Assembly: GCF_019649055.1 (NCBI RefSeq)
Contig: NW_026570369.1
Span: forward strand, 230,914 to 294,913
Origin: Paramacrobiotus metropolitanus
Lineage: Eukaryota; Tardigrada; Eutardigrada; Parachela; Macrobiotidae
Direction: 5' to 3'
Length of the DNA: 64,000 nucleotides
Shown: piece after piece, positions 12,571 through 22,683 of the stretch
Numbering within the stretch: the first letter of the stretch is position 1
Layout of the letters: each line of letters begins with the position of its first letter
Notes under the pieces: model-generated
Databases searched by the model: none
Told to the model about the DNA's origin: nothing
Seen by the model: the letters and a program-made list of their open reading frames with translations, nothing else
Program-made: the position numbers and the translations under genes

Positions 12571-12694
12571 GTACTAAATAATCCCTGTACTTTCTGCTGC
12601 TGCTGCTTTCTGCGGCGCGGTACATAAGCACCATGCACAGCCACGCCAAAGTCGGGCCGGCTGACGTCAGCAAGTGCAGGGATTACTTAGGTAC
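12571..12694. mobile_element. ~124-bp MITE with ~22-bp terminal inverted repeats
   Basis: The left end GTACTAAATAATCCCTGTACTT pairs with the reverse complement of the right end, GTACCTAAGTAATCCCTGCACTT, apart from one extra base and two substitutions. The interior is GC-richer and contains a CTG run. There is no coding capacity. This is a small non-autonomous inverted-repeat element. Confidence 0.6.
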
Positions 12695-12741
12695 TGAAAT
12701 CCCTACATTTACTTGAGCAATTACAATATTATATAATACTG

Positions 12742-12863
12742 TGGGATTGCTGCGCAGTGTATTGGATTTTTATATACAGAGTGTATATTCCGTACAACGT
12801 ATTTACAATGTATTAGTATGCAGAACGTATACTAAAAACCCAATACACTGCGCAGAAACCCCC
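12742..12863. mobile_element. ~122-bp inverted-repeat element
   Basis: TGCGCAGTGTATTGGATTTTTA (from 12751) and the reverse complement of the sequence ending at 12855 (TGCGCAGTGTATTGGGTTTTTA) match except at one base. A short G-run lies outside each arm. It sits just after the previous MITE, so two unrelated small elements lie next to each other. Confidence 0.6.
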
Positions 12864-13163
12864 TATGCTGGACTTTAGTGAACAGTTGTGACTTGTAATG
12901 TACAGACCATGAAGAAAGAAAGGACCTAAACTTTCGTAAACCTTTTTTTAGTTGGTTTACATGGCAACATTGTTTGGTTAAAAAGCTATGACGATTTACG
13001 AAGTGGCTATGCGCAGGAGTATCGTACTGCGGTGCTGTTCTGCGCATGGTACGTTACATAGCAACCTTTAATACCGTACAACAGTAAAGTAAAGTGCAAC
13101 CGTACCGTACTTGCATGACAACGGGTGCGACCAACATGTTTTCCATCGCTATTACAAGCAAAA

Positions 13164-13888
13164 GCCGGGAACGGCACAGCCGGGAACGGCACAGCCGGGA
13201 ACAACACAGCCGGGAACGGCACAGCCGGGAACGGCACAGCCAGGAACAACAGCCGGAACAACACAGCCAGGAACAACGCACAGCCGGGAACGGCACAGCC
13301 GGGAACAGCACAGCCAGAACAACTGGCCAGGAACAACACAATAAGGAACGGCACATCAGAACAACACAACAACTGTCAGACAACACCGGGAACAAACACC
13401 GGAACAACGCACAACGGGGCACACCGGAACGGCACAGCCAGGGAACAACTGCCGGGAACAACGGCAGGAAGGCAACAGCCAGGAACAACACAATGGGGAA
13501 CGGCACAGCCGAACAACTGTCAGGGACAACACAATAGGAACAGCACAGCCGGGAACAACTGTCAGGAACAACACAATAGGAACAACTGTCCAGGAACAAC
13601 ACAATGGACAACAGCCAGCCGGCACAACCGGAACAACACAACCGGGAACAACACAGCCGGAACGGCACAACCGGGAACAACACAGCCGGAACAACACAAC
13701 CGGGAACAGCACAGCCGGGAACAGCACAATAGGAACGGCACAGCCGGGAACAGCACAGCCGGGAACAGCACAACCGCGGCACAGCCGGGAACGGCACAGC
13801 CGGAACGGCACAGCCGGGAACAACACAGCCGGGAACGGCACAGCCGGGAACGGCACAGCCGGGAACGGCACAGCCGGGAACGGCACAA
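13164..13888. repeat. 15-bp minisatellite, CCGGGAACGGCACAG and CCGGGAACAACACAG variants
   Basis: About 725 bp is built of 15-bp units that switch between GGAACGGCACAGCCG and GGAACAACACAGCCG, with occasional deletions and hybrid units in the centre. Because the unit length is a multiple of three and contains no stop in either orientation, several frames on both strands stay open for long distances. Translations are Pro-Gly-Thr-Ala-Gln, Arg-Glu-Arg-His-Ser or Asn-Gly-Thr-Ala-Gly repeats on one strand and Cys/Val/Pro repeats on the other. I read these as chance ORFs, not genes. Uniform units at both ends and degenerate ones in the middle suggest expansion at the edges. Confidence 0.9.
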
Positions 13889-13940
13889 TTTATTCGAATA
13901 GAGTGTTTGACAAATTAGCTAACGGCTATACTGCGGACTA

Positions 13941-14070
13941 TACTGGGGCAAAATAGCTGAAGGCTATTTTAGCGCAGTGTGGGGCAAAATAGCAAAAGGC
14001 TATTTTGCCCCACATACTGGGGCAAAATAGCCAAAAGCTATTTTGCCACAAACACTGGGGTAAAATAGCC
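13941..14070. repeat. tandem hairpins GGGGCAAAATAGC / GCTATTTTGCCCC
   Basis: Three to four units of roughly 45-55 bp each contain the inverted pair GGGGCAAAATAGC and GCTATTTTGCCCC separated by 4-6 bases (for example CAAAAG). Each unit could fold into a near-perfect hairpin. The array abuts the minisatellite. It holds no gene. Confidence 0.7.
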
Positions 14071-14309
14071 ACTTCGGAACTATCGACGTTTTCAATCAAT
14101 CCGCACCAGACTGAACTAATCACAGATTGGCAAAATCCTCCCATTCCGTACTCTGCCGGCAGCTAATGGTAAATTCTTGTACCCTGAAAATTAACGTAGG
14201 AAACACTACGTTTCCTACTTATTTGCATCTCTAATGCTAGACCACAGTGTGATCCAGATACAGAGACCTAAACGGAATAGATCCTGCGTAGCGAGCAATG
14301 CTGTAAGTA

Positions 14310-15240
14310 CAGAGGGTGAGCCACCCACATTGGCACACTGCACGAACTCATTTTTTAAAACTTCCTTTCGTCTACAACAACTTTTTCAAAAACATTACCC
14401 GATAGCCTGGGTATTTTGTACTTGATAAATTAATCTGAGCTTAGTAAAGGATGCCTTTCAAAATCCAGGAAGAAAAACCTGGAGCGGGGTAGTAAAACAG
14501 TGCACTTCAAAACTGGAATGCCTTTCGCAAAACAAATCCTAAAAATCCCCCTTTACCGATCAGTACATACGAAATGCATTAAAGTGTTAAAGAATCAATG
14601 CTCTTTAAGACAAGTGTAATTCGGTTTTGATCAAAGCCACGGTTGAGTTTTTCTAGGCGTCGGCTCCCAAAACTGACCGGAAGTCCAGAAAACATCTGCC
14701 ATTCTCTAACAAATAGTCCATTCGTCCTGAATTTCATAGAATATCTTCTACAAGCCTGTCTAAATAAATATTTGTTTATATCAAAGCGAAATCGGCATCG
14801 GCGGTTTTTTTGTCACGAGTTTCCCACTGCAAAGGCCAGCCGCTTCATTGAAAGTGTAAATCCCCAATTTTTTAATACTTCTGTTTTTCCCTCAGGATCC
14901 TGAAAAGGTTTTCACACAACATTATACTTTTTCATATAGCCCTTAAAATCTTCTAAAATTAGGAACTGAATGTGACCAAAAAAATGCTTGCTTCATTTAA
15001 TAATCATTTAAAAACAAAAATACAAAGTGAAACGTTTTGTCTGCGTTTTTTTCGCCGGTCGCGGACACTTGTGGTCACTTTATGCCACGTGTGCGCAAAA
15101 TCTTCATGGAAAATTAGTTGTTTTCCGTTCACAGAGAGCTAAGGGAAAAAACTGCATCAGCGGATTTAGCAGGACTTGAGTCCAAAAGTCACAAATAATT
15201 TCCTACCAAAAGTGTGCCAATGCGGGCGGCTCACCCTCTG
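14310..15240. mobile_element. 931-bp non-autonomous Tc1/mariner-like element with 29-bp TIRs
   Basis: The left terminus CAGAGGGTGAGCCACCCACATTGGCACAC starts at 14310 and matches the reverse complement of the right terminus (ending 15240) at 27 of 29 positions. TA flanks each end (14308-14309 and 15241-15242), the target duplication of the Tc1/mariner superfamily. The interior has no transposase ORF, so it would need enzyme supplied in trans. The sequence GCGAGCAATGC occurs on both sides, at 14291 and 15245, so the pre-insertion site held a short tandem duplication. Confidence 0.75.
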
Positions 15241-15242
15241 TA

Positions 15243-17411
15243 TTGCGAGCAATGCAATAACACACGACGCTCACACAGCTAATTGCCAACTTTAATAATA
15301 TTGAAATTTCCGATAACAGAAAATCAACACTGATCGATGCAGCTCGATCATCGATCGGAGAGCCAAATCAACACTGCTCAGCACGTGCGCCATGCCGCGC
15401 CCACTAACAAAACACAAGCCAATCAGAAGCGAGACACAACACAGACACGTAATCCGATGGCGCAGCGCCTGGCGCCACAGGCGTGAACGCTAGTGATCCC
15501 TCGCCTCACACATCTTTATATTGAAATAGAATAAATTAATATACGTGTTCCCTAACTGGACGACATAATAATCCCTTCGTGCTTCAGTGTCTCCTTAACT
15601 CAAATAAATAGAGATTACTCCATACCGGCATTGTGCCTGCGCAGATGATACGTCTTTTTGAAATTTCTTCTTTTTGGTTTTCCTAATATACTTGTATGTG
15701 AATCTGTTCCTGTCCATCTGTTATAGGGAAGCATTCGTCAGGTAGAAATCTCGAACCCAAGCCGGGGATACCGATAAATCTTAACCGAATGAACTGGAAA
15801 TCGCTGATAGTTTCCGCATTACTAACATGAAAGAATTTTTAGTAAGTACAGCGAATAGAGATGACTGGTTGTACAGCAGCCGTGCATGCAGCCAATAGCA
15901 GCCACCTTTTAATCCCAGAGCCTAAAATCTTCAAAATCTATGTGAGCACACTTAATTTCGCAAAGAGGGGGGTATTGATTATTTGCTCTTTATTTTCATA
16001 TTGGCTGAAATTGTCATCACTCAGGAGATTGTACACGTTGGCAAATTTACAGAAAATTTTATAGGAATGCCTACCCAGTAAAACTGGCATTTAATACAAA
16101 AAACACGAGTTGTGAGATAGTTGGAGTTGTTAGTTTTTTTGTGCAAGAGTTCTGTAAGTACGACAGCGGATGTGTTTTTCTTTTTTCGCTTATCCCTTGA
16201 GTCCGAATCGAGGCCTCGCGCGAAGCGCGAAGCCGACGTTGCTTTTTGAACAGGAATTACAAGAAAATCAATAAAATTAAGTTATTTATTCCGAACTATT
16301 TCGGGTTTGTCAAATTTGTTCAACACTCGTCTATGAAACTAGCGAAGCGTTTTGTGTTGCGATTCGTTTTGCCCCGAACTCTTAACATGGCAGGGGCTGC
16401 ATTGATGACCTTACGGCTGACATTCAGCAACGGTGTAAGTTTTGGACCGGGCGAACTGGTCTTTGATAAAGATGAAGTAAACTAAGATAACCACGAGCTG
16501 AATCGCTAAGATACTCTAATGGTTGACTAAGATCACAAGTGCTACAAGTAGAGACTGTAAAAATATCGACCAGTAGAGAGATATATGCGCCAACACCCAC
16601 CACGTTTAAACGTTTTCAGTTACTGGGAGATTGGCCAGTAGACATTGGGAAAGTTTTTAAGTAACCACACTTCCACAATTTCTGGCGCTACATAACTCAA
16701 ATGCACAATAGCGCATTGCAGCATTTGTTGAACTTAATAATAATGCTGTTTCGCAGGGTAAATCCAAAAGCGGAAATGAGAAAAAAGTATTATAAATGTG
16801 GCTATTGTTTCCATTACGCAGATGGCATTCCCTATTTAACTCTATCGGTAAATGGACAATTGTTGCTGGTACAGCTACTAGAATACCGCATGTCTAGCCG
16901 AAAGGGGCGTTCTATCAAATGACCACCAGATCATCCCGTGAAAGTTGAAGCACACAATGCTTGTACATCAAATGACACAATCAAAGCAAGCAAATACCGT
17001 ACGTGGCTTGTGTAAATCTTTAATTTTCCACCTGATTCTGCCAACTGGAGGTCAAATATAAGAACGCAGCTGTTTCTCTGAGTTCGCTGATTAAAGATTT
17101 ATTTTTCAGTATTATACGACCCTATGCACTCTACTAACTGCGCACGAAAGTCATTTATACAAATGCTATTTGTATAAACAGCGCGCGTAGCACTATTGAG
17201 CATGTAAGCTGTGCATCGTCAGAAGTGTGGTTACTAAGTATAAAACATGCCGTCTGCCACATCTCCCAGTGGAAGGTAACGTGACACGCATTGGCTTATA
17301 GCTTTCACTTGTTTGTTCGTGAAATCTTTTGCACTCTTAAAACAATTAGAAGCCGGTTAATTACACAGAAGGGGGACTATTGCTAATTTTTAAGCACAAG
17401 TTGCGATCTAG
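15243..17411. other. 2.2 kb without a recognised gene
   Basis: This is mixed AT-rich sequence. The subregion 15300-15520 is locally GC-richer, with repeated GATCGATC-type words and a CCAATCAGAAGCG box, and could be an old element remnant or a regulatory patch. The open frames at 16246-16485 and 16701-16922 show no domain and no splice partner. I cannot assign anything here. Confidence 0.35.
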
Positions 17412-17534
17412 GTGAGCACATGCACCTTTATGTGAGCACATTTTGTGCTATGTGAGCACAAGTTTTTAGGCCCTGTTTAATCCGGTTGCGCAACCGGCTA
17501 TACGGTATGTCAAAGAGGGCTATACGGTATGTCA
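17412..17534. repeat. short tandem repeats with exact 20- and 22-bp spacing
   Basis: GTGAGCACA occurs at 17412, 17432 and 17452, exactly 20 bp apart, with an imperfect dyad TGTGnnCACA. It is followed by GGCTATACGGTATGTCA at 17496 and again at 17518, 22 bp apart. The array could be small satellite seeds or clustered protein-binding sites. Confidence 0.55.
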
Positions 17535-17603
17535 TGTCTTGCGTGTACAGAGATATGCCAGTGCACCACATCATGATTGCGCAATAAAATTCGTGACGGT
17601 GAA

Positions 17604-18002
17604 GATTTGACGCTGGCCCATAGACACATATGCTATAACTCAAATTTTCAAAAATTCATAACTTTGTTAATTTTCGCGTTAATGTTTTTTGAATATGCTT
17701 TAAAAATACAGAATAATATATACTAGTAGGCATAACAAATGTTTTTTCGATTTTATTTTAGGGTTGCGCACTATGTGCCTACGTAATTAGCATGGCTGTC
17801 TATGGAGAAGTCATTTAATTTGATTTAAAGATTTCTCGTAGGCGGCTATGTTAACCACGTATGCTCTCAGTGCCAAACCTTAAGACGGAAACAGAAAAAA
17901 AATCGTTTTGCCTAATAGTAGATATTATTCTATATTTTTAAAGCATACTCACAACGAAATTAACGTTAAATTTAATTAAGCATATGTATCCAGCGTCAAA
18001 AT
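17604..18002. mobile_element. ~400-bp foldback element with ~110-bp imperfect inverted arms
   Basis: The left arm starts GATTTGACGCTGG and the right arm, reverse complemented, starts GATTTTGACGCTGG. Similarity continues through ACATATGCT, TTAACGTTAATTT-like and TATGCTTTAAAAATA blocks to CTACTAGTAGGCA-like sequence about 110 bp inside. The centre carries GCACTATGTGCCTACG. It has no coding capacity. Confidence 0.65.
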
Positions 18003-18362
18003 CAATATTGCATCATGACACTATCTCTACACGTCTTGCTTGTTCTCCGGTAGACTTGTACTGCGTACGAACACGTACTGTACCGCTTTTCCGCGAATCC
18101 TCAATGGATAGTACAGCAATTACCATTCTTTTATAACAGGGTACGCACATTCTGTGAATACAAACTACCCTAGTGCGGATAGATGCCTTTATGTTGGTGG
18201 TTGAGCTAACTCAGCCACGTTTCCAGTTGCGAACTACCCAGTCTTCTGACTACTTTACGTTTTAAGTTTCACGCTCCGATCTACATTAATTTACCTAACC
18301 TCATCGTAACCGTGTGCATTGTAGAAGACTGATTTGCCAACATATTCCCTGATTTCTCCACC
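18003..18362. other. upstream region of the BTB-Kelch gene
   Basis: This is noncoding DNA just before the start codon at 18363. The ATG lies in TCCACCATGG, close to the ideal animal start context. The core promoter is not identifiable with confidence. Confidence 0.4.
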
Positions 18363-21300
18363 ATGGCCAAGCCTCGTGCGCGCCCCAAGAAGTCAAAGCC
18401 CGCGCGTCAGCAACAGCAGAAGCCAACGACTATGCAGCTGCGAATTGGTAACGCGACATTATCCGTCAACAAAGATGCTCTTATCCGGGGATCCCCGTAC
18501 TTCGCCGCCATGTTGGACGGGAATTTCCAGGAGAGCGGCGCCGCCAGTATCGAGCTGCAACAACCCGAGAACGTCCATCTTCAAACGCTGGTCAAACTGG
18601 TGGAACACCTGAGTCGTGGAGACTCAAAGCCCACGTTGTCGGTTGAACGCAAGGACGCCGTCAAAGTGTGGATGGCCGCCAAATACCTGCAAATGGATGA
18701 AGCGGTGGAAATGGCCGAGGATATCCTGCGCGAGATAATGGAGCGATCAGGGAACCTGTACCGCCTGTGGCGTCTGGCTCGTCGGGACGGACTGATGGAT
18801 TTGGAGAGAATGACCTTTAGGGAGATTGTTCAGCACCATCCACGCCGCACCTTTTTTACCGATTCCGATGAGTTTCTTAAGTGCAGTGCCGAAGAGATCA
18901 AGGACTTGCTGACCGATGAGGAGTTTGTGCCAGAATCAGAAGCAGCTGTGTATCAGGTTAGCGTGCTTTATGGAGCAGAATTAACTTAGATGCCAAATTT
19001 GTAAGTAACAATTTTCGTTTATATAAATATTATTAAATACGTTTTGATAAATGATCAAGATTTAAAAAGAATATGCCTAATTATGAGTCAGAATAACAAA
19101 TTTCGATATATTCAACTCACCTTAAACTACTGTATGTGTGTAAGCGTGGCGATTACGATGCACAGAAGTGCGAAGGAAATGCGACCGCGCTACCAAACAA
19201 ACTTTATTAAAAATGACGATTTTTAATAAAGGCAAGGTGCCCAACAAAATCTACACCATCCGCAGGATGGGAATCTGCCCAGAAGGGAAACAGAGAGGAA
19301 AACACTGTCGACTAGTCAGGATATTCCTGGCTAGGAGAAGGCAAAATCACGGAATGAGACTGTGTATTTTAATACACAGTCGAATATCGGAAAAAACAGA
19401 CCGGAGAGACGGTGCGGCATCCACGCAGCCCCACTATCCTGGGCGGTGGCACCGGCCTCCTAGCATGTCTGTAATTTTCTAATATTGTATTGGATTATCT
19501 GAATGGAGGAAAGTATCGTTTCAGTTAAAACTGCTAAACTGCATAGTGTATACTCGTTCCACATTCGCAGGCTGTGTTGCGTTGGTGCATGCGCGACCCC
19601 AAGGGGCGCAAACAGCACCAGCATCAGCTGCTGGATGAGTGCTTAGTCTGGGATCATCTGGACATGGAGTCTCTGAAAGCCTCCTCCTCGGGGCCTTTGA
19701 ATAAAGCGTTGACCCAGATTCTCGACGATCGACGCCACGGTCTGATGGGCGGTGGACCGTCGCTGAAGCGGGCCATTCCGACAGAAGTCATCTTCTGCCA
19801 CATGCGCCAAGGACATCCGCATCAGCTCCTTCGCTTCGACTTCATCCGCAACGAACTGACCAAAATGGATTCACCGCTGCAGGCGACACTGGCCGAATGC
19901 GGGTCCAAGCTCAAAGCGGACGGTTTTGCGGTGGCCGTGGGACGTGAGCTGATCGTCGCTACTGGAGATTCATGTGAGAAACAGGTGATCGCGATGGACT
20001 GTATCACCGGCAGCACACGTCCTGTCGTGGTGAATTCGCCGTTTCTTGCGACCTTGTGCGTGGCGGCGGTGGGAGACCGGCTTTACCGTGCTTGTAGAGC
20101 TAGTGGAGACGGCGAAAATTGGTACTGCCACGATATGCCCACTGGAAAAGTGCGTCGGGTCGGACAGATCCCGTTTTACACGTACGAGAAACATGGATTT
20201 GCCTTACGGTATAATCGGTGAGTTTGTTCCTCAATCTTGGTGCCTTCTTTCCATTTCGATATTTGTTAAGCAAAACTACAATGGACTTCAAAATTTTGTT
20301 ACACTCACAAAACGCGCGCAACCAGCTGTTTATCTGTACTCAATCAGCCAAATTCCGGGCTGGCCATCGGCCTGTTGAGTTCGAACACTTGCACCTCACG
20401 CATTTCCCAACAAAAACCATCCACCGATATCTCAAACGAAAGAGAAAAAAATTTTATGAATTTTGATACCAAACAAGTTAGCTTTTATGGGATCTGACAG
20501 AAAATCGACGCATCTAAAGTTTCTCGTAGACAAAGCATAGCATTTGAATCCACGGTTTGGTTTCAGTTTTCACACAGAAAACGTATGCTCTGTCTACGAG
20601 AAACTTTAGATGCGTCGGTTTCTGTCCCATCCTGTTTCGTATCAAAATTCATGAAATTTTTCTCTTTCGTTGAGATATCGATGGTGTTGGAAAATGCGCA
20701 AACAGCAAGTGTTCAAATACTGCGCGTTTCCAGTTTATTGGTCATTTGGTCTTGGCCATTTATTTCTATTGGTCATTCGGTCCCGGACCGAATGTAACAA
20801 AATTTTGAAGTCCATTGTAATTTGTAAGTTATTAAATTACCGATAACCGGATATTTAGTGGAGTGTTTTTGCTATCTCAGTTTGCTTTGAGCAAAATAAT
20901 ATTATGTACAGATGGAAAATTAATACAAGTCATTTTATGACCGCTTATTGTGGATCGGCCAATTTACCTTTGCCGTTTCAGTCTATCTTTTTCGAGTTTA
21001 CCTTTACCACCGCCAAATTGTGCCTGCTGCCGTAATCGGTGTCGCATTCTTTGTGCACGAAATAAGAATTGTACTGTTCTAATTATTTCGTAATCGCATC
21101 TTATTTGACATATTTTTCGTAGTGATGCTATGCAGGCCTTCGCGCTCCCCAACGGCCGAATCTGGTTCCTGTCGGTCGGATCCGTGGACGAGAAGCACGA
21201 TAACCACCCGCAGAGTTGCGTGGAATCCTACGACATCCACAGCAACACGTGGAAGAACCATGCCAGCTGGACAGATAAAGACATATTCCATCATGACAGC

Positions 21301-21849
21301 GGGATCGTCGTCTTCCAAGGCTACTTGTACTTCACGGGCGGCTGCGTGTTCGACGATCCCTTGGAGTACCTAGACAGCGATCCCAACGTGACCACTGCTT
21401 GCTACCGCATCTCGTTGGCCCACGGGTATTGGCCAGAGCGTATTGCGGATCTGAACGTGGCACGCTATCGTCACTGCGTCTTCATCAAGGACGGGAAGAT
21501 CTGGGTGTACGGTGGGACCACCCACGTCGACGGGGATAATCAGCGGAACCGGGCGCTGACGTCCTTTGAAGCGTACGATGCCGAGACTAACCAGTGGACC
21601 GTGATGGATATACCAATGTCCAAGGAACTACAGGAAGAAGTGGCGGGAGGGGATTACGCACAGAAGACCTTCTGTCTGCCGCTGCAACACCGTCTTCCAT
21701 CGGTGTGCGATGGGAAGGAATTTAGCGCTCGTGACGACAATTATGAGTACGTGCTGAGGGAAAATCGTCACATCGCAGCGGCATATGGAATGGGAGACGA
21801 TTCGGAGAACGACAGTGATAGCGAGTGGCCCGCTGGTTTGGATGACTGA
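18363..21849 (+). CDS. BTB-BACK-Kelch protein, three exons
   Basis: Exons are 18363-18956, 19571-20217 and 21123-21849. Both introns are GT...AG and phase-matched, giving 655 residues. After a basic Lys/Arg/Gln leader, residues about 24-122 form a BTB/POZ domain (SVNKDALIRGSPYFAAML, then VWMAAKYLQMDEAVEMAEDIL). A BACK-like helical region follows (LRWCMRDPKGR), then Kelch blades with FTGG and VYGG turns (YDIHSNTWKNHASW, DGKIWVYGG, YDAETNQW) and an acidic tail ending WPAGLDD. Proteins of this class usually dimerise through BTB, bind Cullin-3 and present Kelch-bound substrates for ubiquitination; that role is inferred from family. The CCACCATGG context supports the start. A diverged, broken copy lies directly downstream (22684-25807). 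Which named KLHL member it corresponds to cannot be told. Confidence 0.85.
20277..20820. mobile_element. ~544-bp foldback element inside intron 2 of the BTB-Kelch gene
   Basis: The outer arms TACAATGGACTTCAAAATTT (left) and their reverse complement (right, ending 20820) pair. Matching blocks continue inward: GAACACTTGC, CGATATCTCAA with CGAAAGAGAAAAA, ATGAATTTTGATAC, and GACGCATCTAAAGTTTCTCG. The arms are about 260 bp with small indels and a short centre. The sequence has no gene and would make a long hairpin in the pre-mRNA. Confidence 0.75.
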
Positions 21850-22683
21850 TCATGTACGGCGTGCCTGTAAATGCTGGGTTTTGCGATGCTGGGAATGCTT
21901 TTCGCCTTTTGCTCTGCTTTAGGGCGTAATTTATTTGTATCTGCTAGTGAAGTTTTTGCGTGCCTGTTTATGTGAATACCTGCAACTGACGCGAGTCATT
22001 TTTTCTATATTTAAACTATTTTTGTAGCTTTGCATGAAGTGTTAAGTATCTGCGAACTGTACGTTTTAATTCATGATTCACTAATTTAAACATTGTACCG
22101 TACTGTTTTCCTGTACAATAAACTAATTCCAATTTGATTATCGCACCACATGGTACTGAATCTGATGCACTTTTCGACTGGGTCTTTTAAGCGAAAGCAA
22201 AGCCAAGCAAACAAACGCTGACTGTTTTCTGGCTGCGAAAGCAAACGGACAAATTCCGAAATACCGTTCATATACAGGGGAGGGGTCTGTAAGTGTAGCC
22301 CCTGCACCGGTTGGCAGAAACACCAAGGCCGCCATGCCGCAGTGATTCATGGTTTTTCTTAGTCCATGGCCGACCAGTAGCAATGTTCGTTATCCGAGCT
22401 GGCTGTGTCCAGCGTCTATGGGCATTGTCCATGCAATGACTCAGTAACTTACTCAGCGTTTGCTGCTGCTGCCTGCACTTTCTTCACTCGACCAGGAACG
22501 GCCAATGGACAGACCTATCAGTGATAAGTTATCACTTGCCGGTTCAACGCATCCATTTCTATGTGCGTCAGATTTTGTTGCCAGCCTTCAGACTACGTAT
22601 ATATTACTGCAGCAATTTGCTACCGGTTTTCATTTCCACAACCTTGACTTTGGTATATACCGTTTTTTTTCCATTCTGCCACT
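21850..22683. other. spacer between the BTB-Kelch gene and its pseudogene
   Basis: It begins with the 3' flank of the BTB-Kelch gene. An AATAAA occurs near 22117 and could be its polyadenylation signal. A TATA-like CGTATATATTAC near 22594 and GTATATACC near 22652 precede the pseudogene start. No other gene is visible. Confidence 0.4.

Noticed and set aside
13054-13901. Long overlapping open frames on both strands encoding Pro-Gly-Thr-Ala-Gln, Arg-Glu-Arg-His-Ser or Cys/Val/Pro repeats
   Set aside because: They follow directly from a stop-free 15-bp repeat, have no start or splice support, and are equally open in competing frames.
19168-19482. 104-codon basic ORF inside intron 1 of the BTB-Kelch gene
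   Set aside because: The flanking exons splice in phase around it, it shows no family motif, and it is not kept in the duplicate copy.
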